Numbered from the stretch's first letter, positions 8,569-18,496 are shown. The stretch is 64,000 nt of DNA from Bacillota bacterium (GCA_023460235.1 JAEWRE010000043.1:62001-126000), one strand, 5' to 3'. A program made the numbers and translations. Notes: generated from the sequence alone by a model not told the origin.

Positions 8569-11049
8569 ATGGAAAAAATTAAAGAAAAAATAAAAAATGA
8601 TATTAACTATAAAAATATATTAGAATTTCTTTTAGTAATACTATTATTTTTACTTTCAATCAAAAAAGGTGGTTTTTATAAAACAGATACATTATTTTTT
8701 TGTTTAGGAGTATCAATAATATATTTATCTTATTTTATATTTAATATATTTGATAATAAAGAAAAATATGGAAAGTATTTTAGTAATGAAAAATTTGATA
8801 TTATTTCACTACTATTACTATTTCTTAGTATATTTTATATATTGCCTATTGTATTTAATAATTATTCAAATTTATCTGATAGTATATTTGAAATGATAAG
8901 ATATTTTAATATATACATGATATATAATATAATTAAAAAATCGAATAATAAAGGTATGTTTTTAAATACAATTGTTTTAATAACACTGTTACAGTGCTTA
9001 ATTGGAATAGATGGACTTGGAAATAGATACTTAAGTGAATTATTAAGCAATTTTAATTCTGGATTTTTGAGTAAAGATATAACAAGATTATCTGGGACTA
9101 TTCAATATGCTAATGTATTAGCTATACTATGTGGAATATCTTTAATAATTGTACTAGAAAAGCTAAAGAATAATGAATCTACAAGTAATAGTAAAAAGTA
9201 TATAGTGTGGAATATAGCAGTGTTTATTTTTTTCTCATCAATAATACTTACAGGTTCAAGAACCGCAGCATTTTTAACTATATCAATATATGCAGTATAC
9301 TTATTATTTAATAAAAAGAATCTAAATAATATATTTACTTTAGTTATAATTCAAGGAATAATAGCTCTTATTTATACAGCTTTAGTTCAAAATAGCATAG
9401 TAAATGAACCTATAAAAGTATATTTTTATACTGTAATCTTTATTGTAGTTGATTTAATATTAATTTTGATGCTAAACTATACAAAGAAAGTTTTAAATAA
9501 GATAAATATAAAAGATAGGACTAATTTTAAGTATAAAAAGATAATATATTTATGTATTGGAGTAGCATTAACTATATATTTTATAGTAGGAATAAACATT
9601 TCAAAACCAATTTTGATTGATTCTTCATCAAAATCTAATACTACAAGTTTTAATTTATACAATATAAACAAAGATTCAGTAAATAATGTATTAATTAAAT
9701 TTATTTTAAATGATCCAGATACAAGATATACATTTACTTTTATAGAGGTAACAGATGATTTTAGTTCAAATATAGTAAAAGAAATAAAATACTATGATGT
9801 TATAAAAACAGAGATTAATTTAAATTATACTGCAAAGAGTAATTCGAAATATTTAAGAGTAGTAGTAAACTGTGAAAAGGGAAGTTTAAACATAGATGAA
9901 GTTTATGAAAATAATAAAGAAAAAATAATTAACTATGCTTTATTTCCAACTGATGTTATAAATAGGGTTGAAGATGCAATATATGGTTCAACTAGTTCTA
10001 GGGATAGAATAGCATATTCAAAAGATTCATTTAAAATCATATCTGACTCAACTAAGAATTTCATTGTAGGAGTTGGCGGAGAAGGATTTAAGAATATGTA
10101 TGAGCTATTTAAGAGCTTTTCATATTCTTCAACAGAAGCACATAATTCATTTTTGCAGATTTTTATTGAAAGTGGAATATTAGGCTTTTTATCTATTATA
10201 ACTATTGTAGCTTTTATAGTGTATAAGGGTAAGAATAATTATATTAAATTTGTTTTATTACTACTGATATGCCATGCTGTATTTGATTTAGATTTTTCAT
10301 ATTTATTAGTAATGTGTGTATTTGCTATATTACTTGCTTGTATAGAATTTAAAGATACTAATTTATCAAAATTTGAAAATAAAAAAAATAATCATGTATT
10401 TAATCTCATAGAGGTAGCAATATCAACAATAATACTTATATACGTAATATATACTTTAGTAAATGCTAATTTGGCATATAATCTTAAAATACCTGTATAT
10501 AATTCTGATGAGTTAACTTTGGAAAAAGAAATAAATGTTATACGATTGATGGAGCGAAGAGTTAATCTTGACTCTGGTGAAAATACATATAGAGAAGCTT
10601 TAAATAAGGAGTATGGCACTTACTTAGATATATTATTTAAGACTATCTCAACTATAGATGATAAATTAGATAGCAAGAGCATACTTGAAGAAGAGGCCAA
10701 AAATATAGTAGTAAATATAAAAAGTAATGCTGATATAATGCTAAAAAATAGTAAGTATGATAGAGCTATTATAATAAAAGTATCAGATATATATTTCAAC
10801 AATCTAACATATTTTTCTAAAGTATTTTATCAAGATGATAAGGAAAAAGGATATCAACAGTATTTATCATATATAATGAGTAATATGGAATATATAATGA
10901 ATAATTATCCTAACAATTCTAATATACAAAAAAATATAAATAGTATTTATAATAAGTATTATGAAGAACTGAAAAATAAAAACACATATTTAAAGAGTTC
11001 TACTATTGAAAATTATACCGATAAGATAAAATTGTTAATCTCTTACTAG
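8569..11049 (+). CDS. O-antigen ligase/Wzy-like polysaccharide polymerase
   Basis: This 826-residue multi-pass membrane protein has about a dozen hydrophobic helices through residue 640. Hallmarks of the Wzy/WaaL superfamily are visible: GTIQYANVLA around residue 175, TGSRTAAFL around 225 and the periplasmic-loop motif GVGGEGF (about 500) with EAHNSFLQIFIESGILGF (about 522-540). An unusually large extracytoplasmic insertion lies at about 345-490. A soluble tail follows the last helices (about 640-826). In a Gram-positive this would polymerise or attach surface polysaccharide. It has a promoter at 8525-8553 (TTTACT, 17 bases, TGATATAAT) and no same-strand partner, so the polysaccharide is unknown. 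Confidence 0.8.
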   Translation: MEKIKEKIKNDINYKNILEFLLVILLFLLSIKKGGFYKTDTLFFCLGVSIIYLSYFIFNIFDNKEKYGKYFSNEKFDIISLLLLFLSIFYILPIVFNNYSNLSDSIFEMIRYFNIYMIYNIIKKSNNKGMFLNTIVLITLLQCLIGIDGLGNRYLSELLSNFNSGFLSKDITRLSGTIQYANVLAILCGISLIIVLEKLKNNESTSNSKKYIVWNIAVFIFFSSIILTGSRTAAFLTISIYAVYLLFNKKNLNNIFTLVIIQGIIALIYTALVQNSIVNEPIKVYFYTVIFIVVDLILILMLNYTKKVLNKINIKDRTNFKYKKIIYLCIGVALTIYFIVGINISKPILIDSSSKSNTTSFNLYNINKDSVNNVLIKFILNDPDTRYTFTFIEVTDDFSSNIVKEIKYYDVIKTEINLNYTAKSNSKYLRVVVNCEKGSLNIDEVYENNKEKIINYALFPTDVINRVEDAIYGSTSSRDRIAYSKDSFKIISDSTKNFIVGVGGEGFKNMYELFKSFSYSSTEAHNSFLQIFIESGILGFLSIITIVAFIVYKGKNNYIKFVLLLLICHAVFDLDFSYLLVMCVFAILLACIEFKDTNLSKFENKKNNHVFNLIEVAISTIILIYVIYTLVNANLAYNLKIPVYNSDELTLEKEINVIRLMERRVNLDSGENTYREALNKEYGTYLDILFKTISTIDDKLDSKSILEEEAKNIVVNIKSNADIMLKNSKYDRAIIIKVSDIYFNNLTYFSKVFYQDDKEKGYQQYLSYIMSNMEYIMNNYPNNSNIQKNINSIYNKYYEELKNKNTYLKSSTIENYTDKIKLLISY

Positions 11050-11071
11050 CTCTTATTTTTAAACATATTAC

Positions 11072-11100
11072 TTGTATTTTATATTTTTTTATGATATAAT
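11072..11100 (+). promoter_or_regulatory. Promoter of the secG-rnr-trmB operon
   Basis: TTGTAT, 17-base spacer, TATAAT preceded by TGA. The secG ribosome binding site AGGAGG follows 24 bases later. Confidence 0.75.
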
Positions 11101-11136
11101 CAAATAAACAATTTTGTAGTTTAGGAGGAAATAAGC

Positions 11137-11373
11137 ATGGGTTGGTTAGACTGGACAATATCAATTTTAACAATCGTAGTTGGAATAATACTTACAGTTA
11201 TTGTAATGTTACAAAGTAGTAAAGGTGGTCAATCATCAATTACAGGTGCAAACACTTTTTATGGTACTAATAAATCAAAAACTTTAGATGGTATATTATC
11301 AAAATATACAGTAGCTTTTGCTATTATATTTATAGTTCTTTGTTTCTTAACAACTGTAGCAATAATTCATTAA
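11137..11373 (+). CDS. secG: Preprotein translocase subunit SecG
   Basis: This 78-residue protein has two transmembrane helices (about 7-27 and 57-75). Between them is the conserved cytoplasmic loop VMLQSSKGGQSSITGA, which is diagnostic of SecG. It is the accessory subunit of the SecYEG channel in the plasma membrane. It is first in an operon with RNase R, a clustering common in Firmicutes. The start follows AGGAGGAAATAAGC. Confidence 0.95.
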   Translation: MGWLDWTISILTIVVGIILTVIVMLQSSKGGQSSITGANTFYGTNKSKTLDGILSKYTVAFAIIFIVLCFLTTVAIIH

Positions 11374-11386
11374 AAGGTAGGTTTAT

Positions 11387-13561
11387 ATGAGTAAAAAAAT
11401 TGAGAAAAATACTAATTTTCTTGAGATAAATGACAATGAATATATAGAAAGGAAGGAAGTTCTAACTTCCTTTTTTTCAGATAATGAATATTATCCCATG
11501 ACAATTAAACAAATTAGTGCAATATTACAGATAAAAAAAGAAAAGCAAAACTTACTACTTAAAATAGTAGATGAGCTTGAATCAGAGGGATTCGTGTATC
11601 TTGACGATAGCAAAAGATATATTCTATGTGAAAAAAATAATATTGTAAAATGTATCTATCAAGCAAAAGGTGATAGATTTGGATTTGGACTATTAAAAGA
11701 TACTGATGATGTATATATATCATCAGAATATTCAATGGGTGCAATGGAAAATGATGAAATTTTAGTTAAAATATTTACATCTCAAGAAAGCAATAAGAAA
11801 AAAGAAGGAAAAGTAATAAAGATTTTAAAGAGAAATACTAATACGTTAATTGGAACATATATGGCAAGCAGAAATTTTGGATTTGTAAAAGCTATGAATT
11901 CAAAGATTAGTGATATATATATACCTAAAAAATTCACTAAAGGATTTAAAGATGGCCAAGTTGTTGAAGTTGAGATATTAAAACATGCAACTCCAAATTC
12001 TAAAGCAGAAGGTAAAATAATTTCTATAATTGGTAATCAAAATGATGAGAATATAGAAGTTAAAGCAATGTACAAAGCATATAATATTGAATTTAGACAG
12101 AAATTCAATGATTTAGTAAATAATGAAATAAAGCAAGTATCAGATGTTGTTACTGATAAAGAAAAAATAGGTAGAGTTGATAAAACTTCTGAGTGGATTT
12201 ATACAATTGATGGTGATGATGCAAAAGACTTAGACGATGCAGTTTTAGTTAAAAAAATGCCAAACGGTAACTATGTATTATCTGTATTTATAGCTGATGT
12301 TAGTCATTATGTTATAGATGGTACTGAACTTGATAAAGAGGCAATTACAAGGGGAACAAGTACATATATACCTGGTACAGTTATTCCAATGTTACCAAAG
12401 AAACTTTCTAATGGCATATGTAGCTTAAATGAAAATGTTGAGAGACTTGCTCTTGCAATTGATATAACTGTAGATAGTAAAGGTAATTTTATTGAAAATG
12501 ATGTATACAAAGCATTAATAAAAGTAAAAAAGAGAATGACATATGACAAAGTATATAAAGTAATAACTCATTCTGATGAAGAAGTTATGAAAGAATATAA
12601 AGAGTTTGAAAATGATATACTTTTAATGAAAGAACTTGCGCTAGTGCTTAATGCCAAAAGAAATTCAGAAGGTAGTATAAATTTTGATATACCTGAGACA
12701 AAAGTCATTCTTGATGATAAAGGTAATATTATAGATATAAAGCCATATGAAATAACAATAGCTAATAAAATGATTGAAGAATTTATGCTTGCAGCAAATA
12801 TGTGTATAGCAGAGAGATTTTTCTTCTTAGATATGCCATTTATTTATAGAATACATGAAAAGCCAGATGAAGATAAATTAAGAGCTTTAAATGAGATACT
12901 TGGTAACTATGGTAAAAGAATAAAAGGTGTAAATAATATACATCCAAAAGCTTTATCAGAAATTATAGATAGTATCGAAGATGAAGACGAAAAAAGAATA
13001 ATTTCTTATGCAATGCTTAGAACATTAAAACTTGCAAGATATAGTGAAGAATGTTTAGGACATTTTGGCCTTGCCGCTAAATATTATTGTCATTTTACGT
13101 CTCCAATAAGAAGATATCCAGATTTATTTATACATAGAGTAATATCTGATTATTTAGAAAGTAATGCAAATGTTCCTAATTCTAGATTAGAAAAATACAC
13201 AAAACAAGCGGCACTATATTCCTTTACTTCATCAGAAGCAGAAAAACAAGCTACAAATATTGAAAGAGATTTTGATGATCTATACAGAGTTATATATATG
13301 GCTAGATTTGTTGGAGAAAAGTTTAATGCCAGAGTATCATCAATAACTTCATTTGGTATGTTTGTTAGATTAGATAATACATCTGAAGGTTTAGTACCAT
13401 TTGAATATATGCCTGGCAATGATTACTTTGAATATGATAGTGAAAAAAATATATTAATTGGAAGAGAAACATCACAAATTTTTAGAATAGGTGATAAAGT
13501 AGAAGTAATCTTAGAAAGAGCAGATGTTAAGCAAAAAAGATTAGATTTTAGAATAATATAG
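11387..13561 (+). CDS. rnr: Ribonuclease R (3'-5' exoribonuclease)
   Basis: This 724-residue protein has the RNB-family order: N-terminal helix-turn-helix (about 20-75), two cold-shock OB folds (about 80-225), the RNB catalytic domain (about 255-580) with the metal-binding aspartate motif DDAKDLDDAV (about 275-284), and a C-terminal S1 domain (about 635-720, ARVSSITSFGMFVRLDN). It degrades structured RNA and helps tmRNA-linked quality control. It lies 13 bases after secG in the same operon. The length is near the Firmicute norm (about 750-780). Confidence 0.96.
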   Translation: MSKKIEKNTNFLEINDNEYIERKEVLTSFFSDNEYYPMTIKQISAILQIKKEKQNLLLKIVDELESEGFVYLDDSKRYILCEKNNIVKCIYQAKGDRFGFGLLKDTDDVYISSEYSMGAMENDEILVKIFTSQESNKKKEGKVIKILKRNTNTLIGTYMASRNFGFVKAMNSKISDIYIPKKFTKGFKDGQVVEVEILKHATPNSKAEGKIISIIGNQNDENIEVKAMYKAYNIEFRQKFNDLVNNEIKQVSDVVTDKEKIGRVDKTSEWIYTIDGDDAKDLDDAVLVKKMPNGNYVLSVFIADVSHYVIDGTELDKEAITRGTSTYIPGTVIPMLPKKLSNGICSLNENVERLALAIDITVDSKGNFIENDVYKALIKVKKRMTYDKVYKVITHSDEEVMKEYKEFENDILLMKELALVLNAKRNSEGSINFDIPETKVILDDKGNIIDIKPYEITIANKMIEEFMLAANMCIAERFFFLDMPFIYRIHEKPDEDKLRALNEILGNYGKRIKGVNNIHPKALSEIIDSIEDEDEKRIISYAMLRTLKLARYSEECLGHFGLAAKYYCHFTSPIRRYPDLFIHRVISDYLESNANVPNSRLEKYTKQAALYSFTSSEAEKQATNIERDFDDLYRVIYMARFVGEKFNARVSSITSFGMFVRLDNTSEGLVPFEYMPGNDYFEYDSEKNILIGRETSQIFRIGDKVEVILERADVKQKRLDFRII

Positions 13562-13571
13562 GTGATAATTT

Positions 13572-14285
13572 ATGTTAAAAGAAAAAAGAAAAACTGATTC
13601 AAATAAGAAAAATGGAACTTATAGAAAACTATCAAGAGAGTACTTTGAATTTTATAATGTTAATTTAAAAAGAAAACATGCTATTTTTTATATTATATTA
13701 ATGGTAATATTTTTTATACTTATAACTACATATATATCTAGTATTAATACTCAAAATTTTAATGATATTGCAAACGATTCTCAAAATGCAGTAAGTCAAA
13801 ATATGTTTTCTACAATATTAAAGCAGAAAATACCTCTTGTTTTAATTATAGTGTTTGCTGGTATTACACCATATGTATATATACCAGTTATGGGATTAAT
13901 ATATTCGTTATCACTTGCAAATTCTATATTTAGTATATTTGGTAAAACAAATAATCACTTAAATTTAATTTTATCATCAATTGGTGGTATTATTCAATTA
14001 TTTGGTATAGGCCTTGCTATTGCAACTGGTATATATTACTGTATACTTTGTACAAAAAAAGCTAAATATAATAGGGTTCAACAATTTGGAATTAATGACT
14101 TTAAAAAAAGTCTATATGAACTTACAAAAAATAAGAAGAAGATGGATGAATTAAATAAAAAAGTTGAAGAAGCAACACAAAAAAGAGAACAATTTAACGT
14201 AAAAATACCATATAAAAATATATTAATCTCTACATTAATAAGCGTTATTATTGTTGTTATAGGAAGTATTATAGCACAAATATAA
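13572..14285 (+). CDS. Integral membrane protein, possibly SpoIIM/DUF95-like
   Basis: This 237-residue protein has four to five transmembrane helices (about 37-58, 92-115, 133-155 and 212-234). A Lys/Glu-rich helical segment (about 170-205) precedes the last helix. The layout, with a short extracytoplasmic region after helix 1 and a gating of small residues in the middle helices, recalls SpoIIM-type (DUF95) proteins. I see no motif that proves it. It sits between rnr and trmB with 10-11 base gaps, so it is co-transcribed with them. Confidence 0.65.
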   Translation: MLKEKRKTDSNKKNGTYRKLSREYFEFYNVNLKRKHAIFYIILMVIFFILITTYISSINTQNFNDIANDSQNAVSQNMFSTILKQKIPLVLIIVFAGITPYVYIPVMGLIYSLSLANSIFSIFGKTNNHLNLILSSIGGIIQLFGIGLAIATGIYYCILCTKKAKYNRVQQFGINDFKKSLYELTKNKKKMDELNKKVEEATQKREQFNVKIPYKNILISTLISVIIVVIGSIIAQI

Positions 14286-14296
14286 TAGGGGGGGAA

Positions 14297-14947
14297 ATGC
14301 GAGTTAGATTTAATCCAGATGCAAAAAATGAATTATCAAATTTTGATAGATATATTGGTAACAATGAAGAGATTCAGAATATAATAAAAAAAGAAGAAAA
14401 TAAAGGCAAAAAAATATATATTGAAATAGGAATGGGCAAGGGAGAATTTATTACTCAAATGGCTAAACTTGATCCTCAAAACATATACATTGGTGTTGAA
14501 CTTGTAGAATCAATACTTGCACTTGCTGTAAAAAAACTATTAAGATATGAAGAAAGTAATAATATACGAATAAATAATTTGTATTTAATGTCTTTTGATG
14601 CACAAGATATTTCTAAGATATTTTTAGAAAATCAAATAGAAAAAATATTTTTGAATTTTAGTGATCCTTGGCCAAAGACTAGACATGAAAAAAGAAGACT
14701 TACTTACAAAACATTCTTAGAAGACTATAAATATGTTTTAAAAAGTAAAGGCATAATTGAATTTAAAACTGATAATAGAATTTTATTTGAATTTAGCTTA
14801 GTTAGCATTCAAAATTTCGGATTTAAATTCATAAATGTTTTTCTTGATCTTCATAAATCAGATGTCTTTAACGTTGTTACAGAATATGAAGAAAAGTTTT
14901 CTCAAAAGGGACCAATATATAAATTAATTTGTGAAGTTAATAAATAA
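14297..14947 (+). CDS. trmB: tRNA (guanine-N7-)-methyltransferase
   Basis: This 216-residue class I SAM methyltransferase has motif I as IEIGMGKGEF (about 46-55). The TrmB signature SDPWPKTRHEKRRL is at about 129-142, followed by FKTDN. It methylates G46 of tRNA in the cytoplasm. It ends the secG operon. The ribosome binding site GGGGGG is 6 bases before the ATG. Confidence 0.95.
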   Translation: MRVRFNPDAKNELSNFDRYIGNNEEIQNIIKKEENKGKKIYIEIGMGKGEFITQMAKLDPQNIYIGVELVESILALAVKKLLRYEESNNIRINNLYLMSFDAQDISKIFLENQIEKIFLNFSDPWPKTRHEKRRLTYKTFLEDYKYVLKSKGIIEFKTDNRILFEFSLVSIQNFGFKFINVFLDLHKSDVFNVVTEYEEKFSQKGPIYKLICEVNK

Positions 14948-14993
14948 AAATATGATATTGAGGTATATTTTTATATAAATTTTGCATAAAATA

Positions 14994-15022
14994 TTGACAA
15001 ACACTAAAAAATATATTAAAAT
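14994..15022 (+). promoter_or_regulatory. Promoter of the tRNA-His/tRNA-Gln unit
   Basis: TTGACA, 17-base spacer, TAAAAT. The first tRNA begins 16 bases further on. Confidence 0.7.
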
Positions 15023-15037
15023 GTAAAGTACGTGATT

Positions 15038-15115
15038 GGTGGATATAGCACAGTCGGTTAGCGCGCCAGTTTGTGGCACTGGAGGTCATGGGTTCGAATC
15101 CCATTTTCCACCCCA
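15038..15115 (+). tRNA. tRNA-His (anticodon GTG)
   Basis: Anticodon loop TTGTGGC. The extra G at position -1 (15038) pairs with C73, as required for tRNA-His. T-arm GGGTTCGAATCCC, encoded CCA. One T-T mismatch is seen in the acceptor stem. Confidence 0.93.
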
Positions 15116-15136
15116 TCATATTTTTACATTTCATAT

Positions 15137-15211
15137 TGGGCTGTCGCCAAGCGGTAAGGCACTAGACTTTGACTCTAGCATTCGTTGGTTCGAATCCAGC
15201 CAGCCCAGCCA
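15137..15211 (+). tRNA. tRNA-Gln (anticodon TTG)
   Basis: Acceptor TGGGCTG/CAGCCCA, anticodon loop CTTTGAC, T-arm TGGTTCGAATCCA, encoded CCA. It lies 21 bases after tRNA-His in the same transcript. Confidence 0.95.
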
Positions 15212-15219
15212 AAATAAAA

Positions 15220-15252
15220 AAGATATTGAATTAATTCAATATCTTTTTTTTG
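15220..15252 (+). terminator. Terminator of the tRNA-His/Gln unit
   Basis: Palindromic stem AAGATATTGAA with TTCAATATCTT followed by eight T. Confidence 0.9.
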
Positions 15253-15311
15253 TTGAATAAAGTAAAAATATGATATATAATAATTACAAAATTAATTTAA
15301 TAGGAGAATTT

Positions 15312-16658
15312 ATGTACCAAAGAATAAAAAAAGAATTAATTGAATTTATGACGTATTTTCTTAAAATTATGAAAAGTTCATTATTCCTAATAATTGATTA
15401 TATTGCAGTTGGAATATATATAATAATACTTACATTAATAGCAAATAAATTTAGTCTTGATGATTTAACATATTTTAACGCGGCGTTAGCTCTATTATAT
15501 TTTTCTAATATGATTAGCTATGGTATTACGTCAGGACTTAACATATATATAAATCAAAATATAAATAATAAAGAGATGATAAAAAAATATATTTCACTTG
15601 GATTTTCAATATCCCTTTTGGCTGGATCTATATTTACATTTATAATATTTATTTCAAGAGAATTTATATTTAAAAATATAATGAGTTTAAACATTACAGA
15701 TAATTATTTATTCTTTGAATTAATGTGTTTTGCAATTATTTTGAATGTTATTGTAGAATATTTTATTGATATATTTAAATTAGTTAAAGAATTTAAATAT
15801 AGATTAATAAGTAACTCTATAAAGAGCTTTTTTATACTTATTTTAATATCTGCTCTTGTTTATCTATTTACTAGGAATATATATTTAATAGCAATTACAT
15901 ATATAATTGCTTATGCTATTATAATACCAGTAATGCTTTACTTATTTAAGTATAAGACTAAAACAATTAATATTTCTTTTAAAGAGATTTTTAATTGTAT
16001 ACATAATATACATAAAAATGAAGTATATACGGTACTTATTGTTGGATTAAAAGAAATAATATGGAATATTGGATATACTATATCAGGAATAATACTACTA
16101 AATAAAAGTGAAAGCCTGTATAATTCGTATTCATATTTTGAAAATGTACTTGATATAATAAATGGTGTTTTTTATTCATTAATAGCAGTAAGTGCAATGG
16201 AGGTATGTAATCAAATAGGTGAAAACAAAACTCAAAAAGCATATAAAAGCTCTGTATATTCTATAGGGATAGGAGTTATTGTATGGTTATTTATGTTTTT
16301 AATATATATAGTGTTTACAAATAATATAATATCTGGCATGAACACTGAAATACAAGATATTGGTAGAAATATTGCTATACTGTATCTATTTGTTCAATTA
16401 CTTAGGTATATAGATTGGTCATTAAACTCATATATACTAGTTCTTGGTTCAAAAGTAAAATTACCTTTTTTACTTGATTTATTTACGTTAGTATATTTTA
16501 CTGTAATATTTATTTTCAATAAATATTTGCCTAATAACGAGTACATACTTATACTTATTGTTGGCAGTGATTCAATTATAAAAAACATAATTAATATACC
16601 ATATTTTTTAAGTAAAAAGTGGATAAAAAATGTAAATGAGGATAATTATGTTGAATAA
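15312..16658 (+). CDS. Polysaccharide flippase-like membrane protein (MATE/MOP superfamily)
   Basis: This protein of 448 residues from the ATG at 15312 has about 12 transmembrane helices across its length and few charged residues outside loops, as in Wzx/MATE-type exporters. That start has a TAGGAG ribosome binding site 6 bases upstream. An in-frame ATG at 15270 has none, so I reject it. The pattern of two similar six-helix halves supports the MOP superfamily, but no substrate can be deduced. It follows the tRNA terminator and lies upstream of an unrelated small gene. Confidence 0.7.
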   Translation: MYQRIKKELIEFMTYFLKIMKSSLFLIIDYIAVGIYIIILTLIANKFSLDDLTYFNAALALLYFSNMISYGITSGLNIYINQNINNKEMIKKYISLGFSISLLAGSIFTFIIFISREFIFKNIMSLNITDNYLFFELMCFAIILNVIVEYFIDIFKLVKEFKYRLISNSIKSFFILILISALVYLFTRNIYLIAITYIIAYAIIIPVMLYLFKYKTKTINISFKEIFNCIHNIHKNEVYTVLIVGLKEIIWNIGYTISGIILLNKSESLYNSYSYFENVLDIINGVFYSLIAVSAMEVCNQIGENKTQKAYKSSVYSIGIGVIVWLFMFLIYIVFTNNIISGMNTEIQDIGRNIAILYLFVQLLRYIDWSLNSYILVLGSKVKLPFLLDLFTLVYFTVIFIFNKYLPNNEYILILIVGSDSIIKNIINIPYFLSKKWIKNVNEDNYVE

Positions 16659-16733
16659 TATAGATAATTATGTTATTATATATTGCAACTAGTAATCGTT
16701 TATTCTCTAAAAAACTTAAAGGAGGTAATAATT

Positions 16734-17210
16734 ATGAAAGAATTAAGACCTTATGAACTTGTTTGTATAGATAGATTAAAAGAAATAATACTTACGTATA
16801 AATCTGATCGGAGTTTTTTTGATAAACAAATAAGGGATTTATTAATTAAAGAGAATCCCTCAAATGAATATATAGTTGAGAGTAAGATACGTTTTTATAA
16901 TTTCAGTTATGTATTTGAACTTGCAGACCAATTACAGGGAGAAAAATTCGTCTTTGATTTTAGACATAAGAAAGAGAGTTTTTCTTATGAAGATACAAAA
17001 GGGTTGAAATTAGATGCTATGGATGTCATACTTCAGCAGACATATGATTCTTGTAGCTATAACGGTGCATATAGTCAGCTAATTGGTAAAAAGGAACTTT
17101 ATATTCAAGAAATTCCTGATCTTTCTAAAGTAAAGATCTGTGCAATGTGTGGGAATTCTGCAAAATGTAGGTTCCTATGCGAAGCTTTAAATTTAACATT
17201 TAAGGAATAA
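16734..17210 (+). CDS. Unrecognised 158-residue protein with a C-terminal cysteine cluster
   Basis: The start at 16734 has a consensus AAGGAGG 8 bases upstream. The body is predicted soluble and helical with many charged residues. Near the C-terminus it carries CAMCGNSAKCRFLC, four cysteines in a C-x2-C-x6-C-x3-C spacing that could hold zinc or an iron-sulfur cluster. I do not recognise the family. It has its own terminator and no obvious operon partner. Confidence 0.7.
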   Translation: MKELRPYELVCIDRLKEIILTYKSDRSFFDKQIRDLLIKENPSNEYIVESKIRFYNFSYVFELADQLQGEKFVFDFRHKKESFSYEDTKGLKLDAMDVILQQTYDSCSYNGAYSQLIGKKELYIQEIPDLSKVKICAMCGNSAKCRFLCEALNLTFKE

Positions 17211-17216
17211 TTTATT

Positions 17217-17245
17217 TGGACTATCACTTTGATAGTCCTTTTTAT
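17217..17245 (+). terminator. Terminator after the cysteine-cluster gene
   Basis: Stem GGACTATCA with TGATAGTCC, loop CTT, then a T-rich tail. Confidence 0.85.
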
Positions 17246-17358
17246 ATTTAATAAAATAAAAATATTTTAGCATACAAAAGGTTAAATTTAATATTCTATA
17301 GCATACTAAGAATACACATAAAATATAATATTATTAGATTAAATAAATTGTAAATGTA

Positions 17359-17386
17359 TTGACATCTTCTTTTTTTATGTTATACT
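17359..17386 (+). promoter_or_regulatory. Promoter of the TetR-flavodoxin-DUF4097 operon
   Basis: TTGACA (17359-17364), 16-base spacer, TATACT (17381-17386). It directly abuts the TetR operator palindrome. Confidence 0.8.
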
Positions 17387-17414
17387 ATGAATGAATAAAA
17401 AAATATTCATTCAT
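17387..17414 (+). promoter_or_regulatory. TetR-family operator (28-base palindrome)
   Basis: Perfect 11-base arms (ATGAATGAATA at 17387-17397 and its complement at 17404-17414) flank a six-A centre. The site lies exactly between the -10 box and the ribosome binding site of the TetR gene. A bound repressor would block transcription of its own operon. Confidence 0.8.
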
Positions 17415-17428
17415 AAGGAGATATTAAA

Positions 17429-18016
17429 ATGGAAAATAAAAAAAATGATATATTTAATTGTGGGAAAGAAATGTTTAGTGTAAAAGGATTTAAAAATACA
17501 AATATTTCTGATATTGCAAAAGAATGTGGAATATCAGTAGGTAGTTTTTACAAATACTATGAATCTAAGGATAAACTCTTCATTGATATTTATATTGAAG
17601 AAAATATAAGACTAAAAAAAAGTTTTATTAATACAATTAATGTTGATGGTGAACCAGCAAAATTAATTAAAGAAATAATGGCAATGAATATTAATGGAAT
17701 TAATGCAAATCCAATATTAAAAGAGTGGTATGACATGGATTTTTTTAGTAAATTAGAAAAAAAATTTCATGAAGAAGGAGGTATTAAAAGTATTTATGAT
17801 GTAATAAATGGTGATATAATAGATTTAATTGAAAAATGGAAAAATACGGGAAAGATAAGAAAAGATATGGATACTGATCTTATACTTGCAATTTTTAATT
17901 CTATACCATATATAGATATTCATAAAGAAGAAATTGGAATCAATCATTTTCCACATATCTTGGATTACATAGCAGAATTTATAATAAATGGATTAAAAGA
18001 TAATAATAAATTATAA
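17429..18016 (+). CDS. TetR/AcrR family transcriptional regulator
   Basis: This 195-residue protein has the N-terminal TetR helix-turn-helix (about 10-50), with the typical end of recognition SVGSFYKYYESKDKLF. The remaining residues form a helical ligand-binding and dimerisation domain. The 28-base palindrome in front of the gene strongly suggests autorepression. The flavodoxin and DUF4097 genes follow on the same strand with short gaps, so the regulator probably controls all three. The inducer is unknown. Confidence 0.92.
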   Translation: MENKKNDIFNCGKEMFSVKGFKNTNISDIAKECGISVGSFYKYYESKDKLFIDIYIEENIRLKKSFINTINVDGEPAKLIKEIMAMNINGINANPILKEWYDMDFFSKLEKKFHEEGGIKSIYDVINGDIIDLIEKWKNTGKIRKDMDTDLILAIFNSIPYIDIHKEEIGINHFPHILDYIAEFIINGLKDNNKL

Positions 18017-18049
18017 TATATAAAAAATAGATAAGGATAAGGTGAAAAT

Positions 18050-18496
18050 ATGAAAATATTAATTATATACAAATCACGTCATAAGATGAATACAGAAAAG
18101 ATAGCAAAAGCTATGGCTGAAGAAATTAATGCAGATTTAAAGAAAATTGAAGAAGTTAAAATAGATGATATATTAAAGTATGATATTATTGGTTTCGGAT
18201 CAGGCATTTATGCTGGAAAGATGCATAAGAAAATATATAGATTTATAAGCAAAATTCCTTCATCTAAAATGAATGTATTCATATTTTGTACTTCAGGTTC
18301 AGGTAAATATGAGGAAAAACATGAGGTTAGAGATAGACTTTTAGAAAAGGGATATAATGTTATAGGTGAATTTAGTTGTCCTGGTGAATTTAGTCCGTTT
18401 GGATTTAATGTTGACAAAAAAGGACATCCTGATGAAAAAGATATTAAAGATGCACGTGAATTCATAAAGAATATATGTGGGGAGAATATAAAGTGA
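18050..18496 (+). CDS. Flavodoxin family protein
   Basis: This 148-residue protein begins MKILIIYKSRHKMNTEKIA, the P-loop-like phosphate-binding segment of flavodoxins. It continues with FGSGIYAGKMHKKI and a third FMN-contact stretch, FCTSGSGK. It would bind FMN and act as a cytoplasmic electron carrier or reductase partner. It lies 33 bases after the TetR gene. Its TGA stop overlaps the GTG start of the next gene (GTGA), evidence of translational coupling. Confidence 0.88.
   Translation: MKILIIYKSRHKMNTEKIAKAMAEEINADLKKIEEVKIDDILKYDIIGFGSGIYAGKMHKKIYRFISKIPSSKMNVFIFCTSGSGKYEEKHEVRDRLLEKGYNVIGEFSCPGEFSPFGFNVDKKGHPDEKDIKDAREFIKNICGENIK

Noticed and set aside
14937..15260. Open frames on both strands across the tRNA-His/tRNA-Gln region
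   Set aside because: They run through two clear tRNA genes and have no ribosome binding site.
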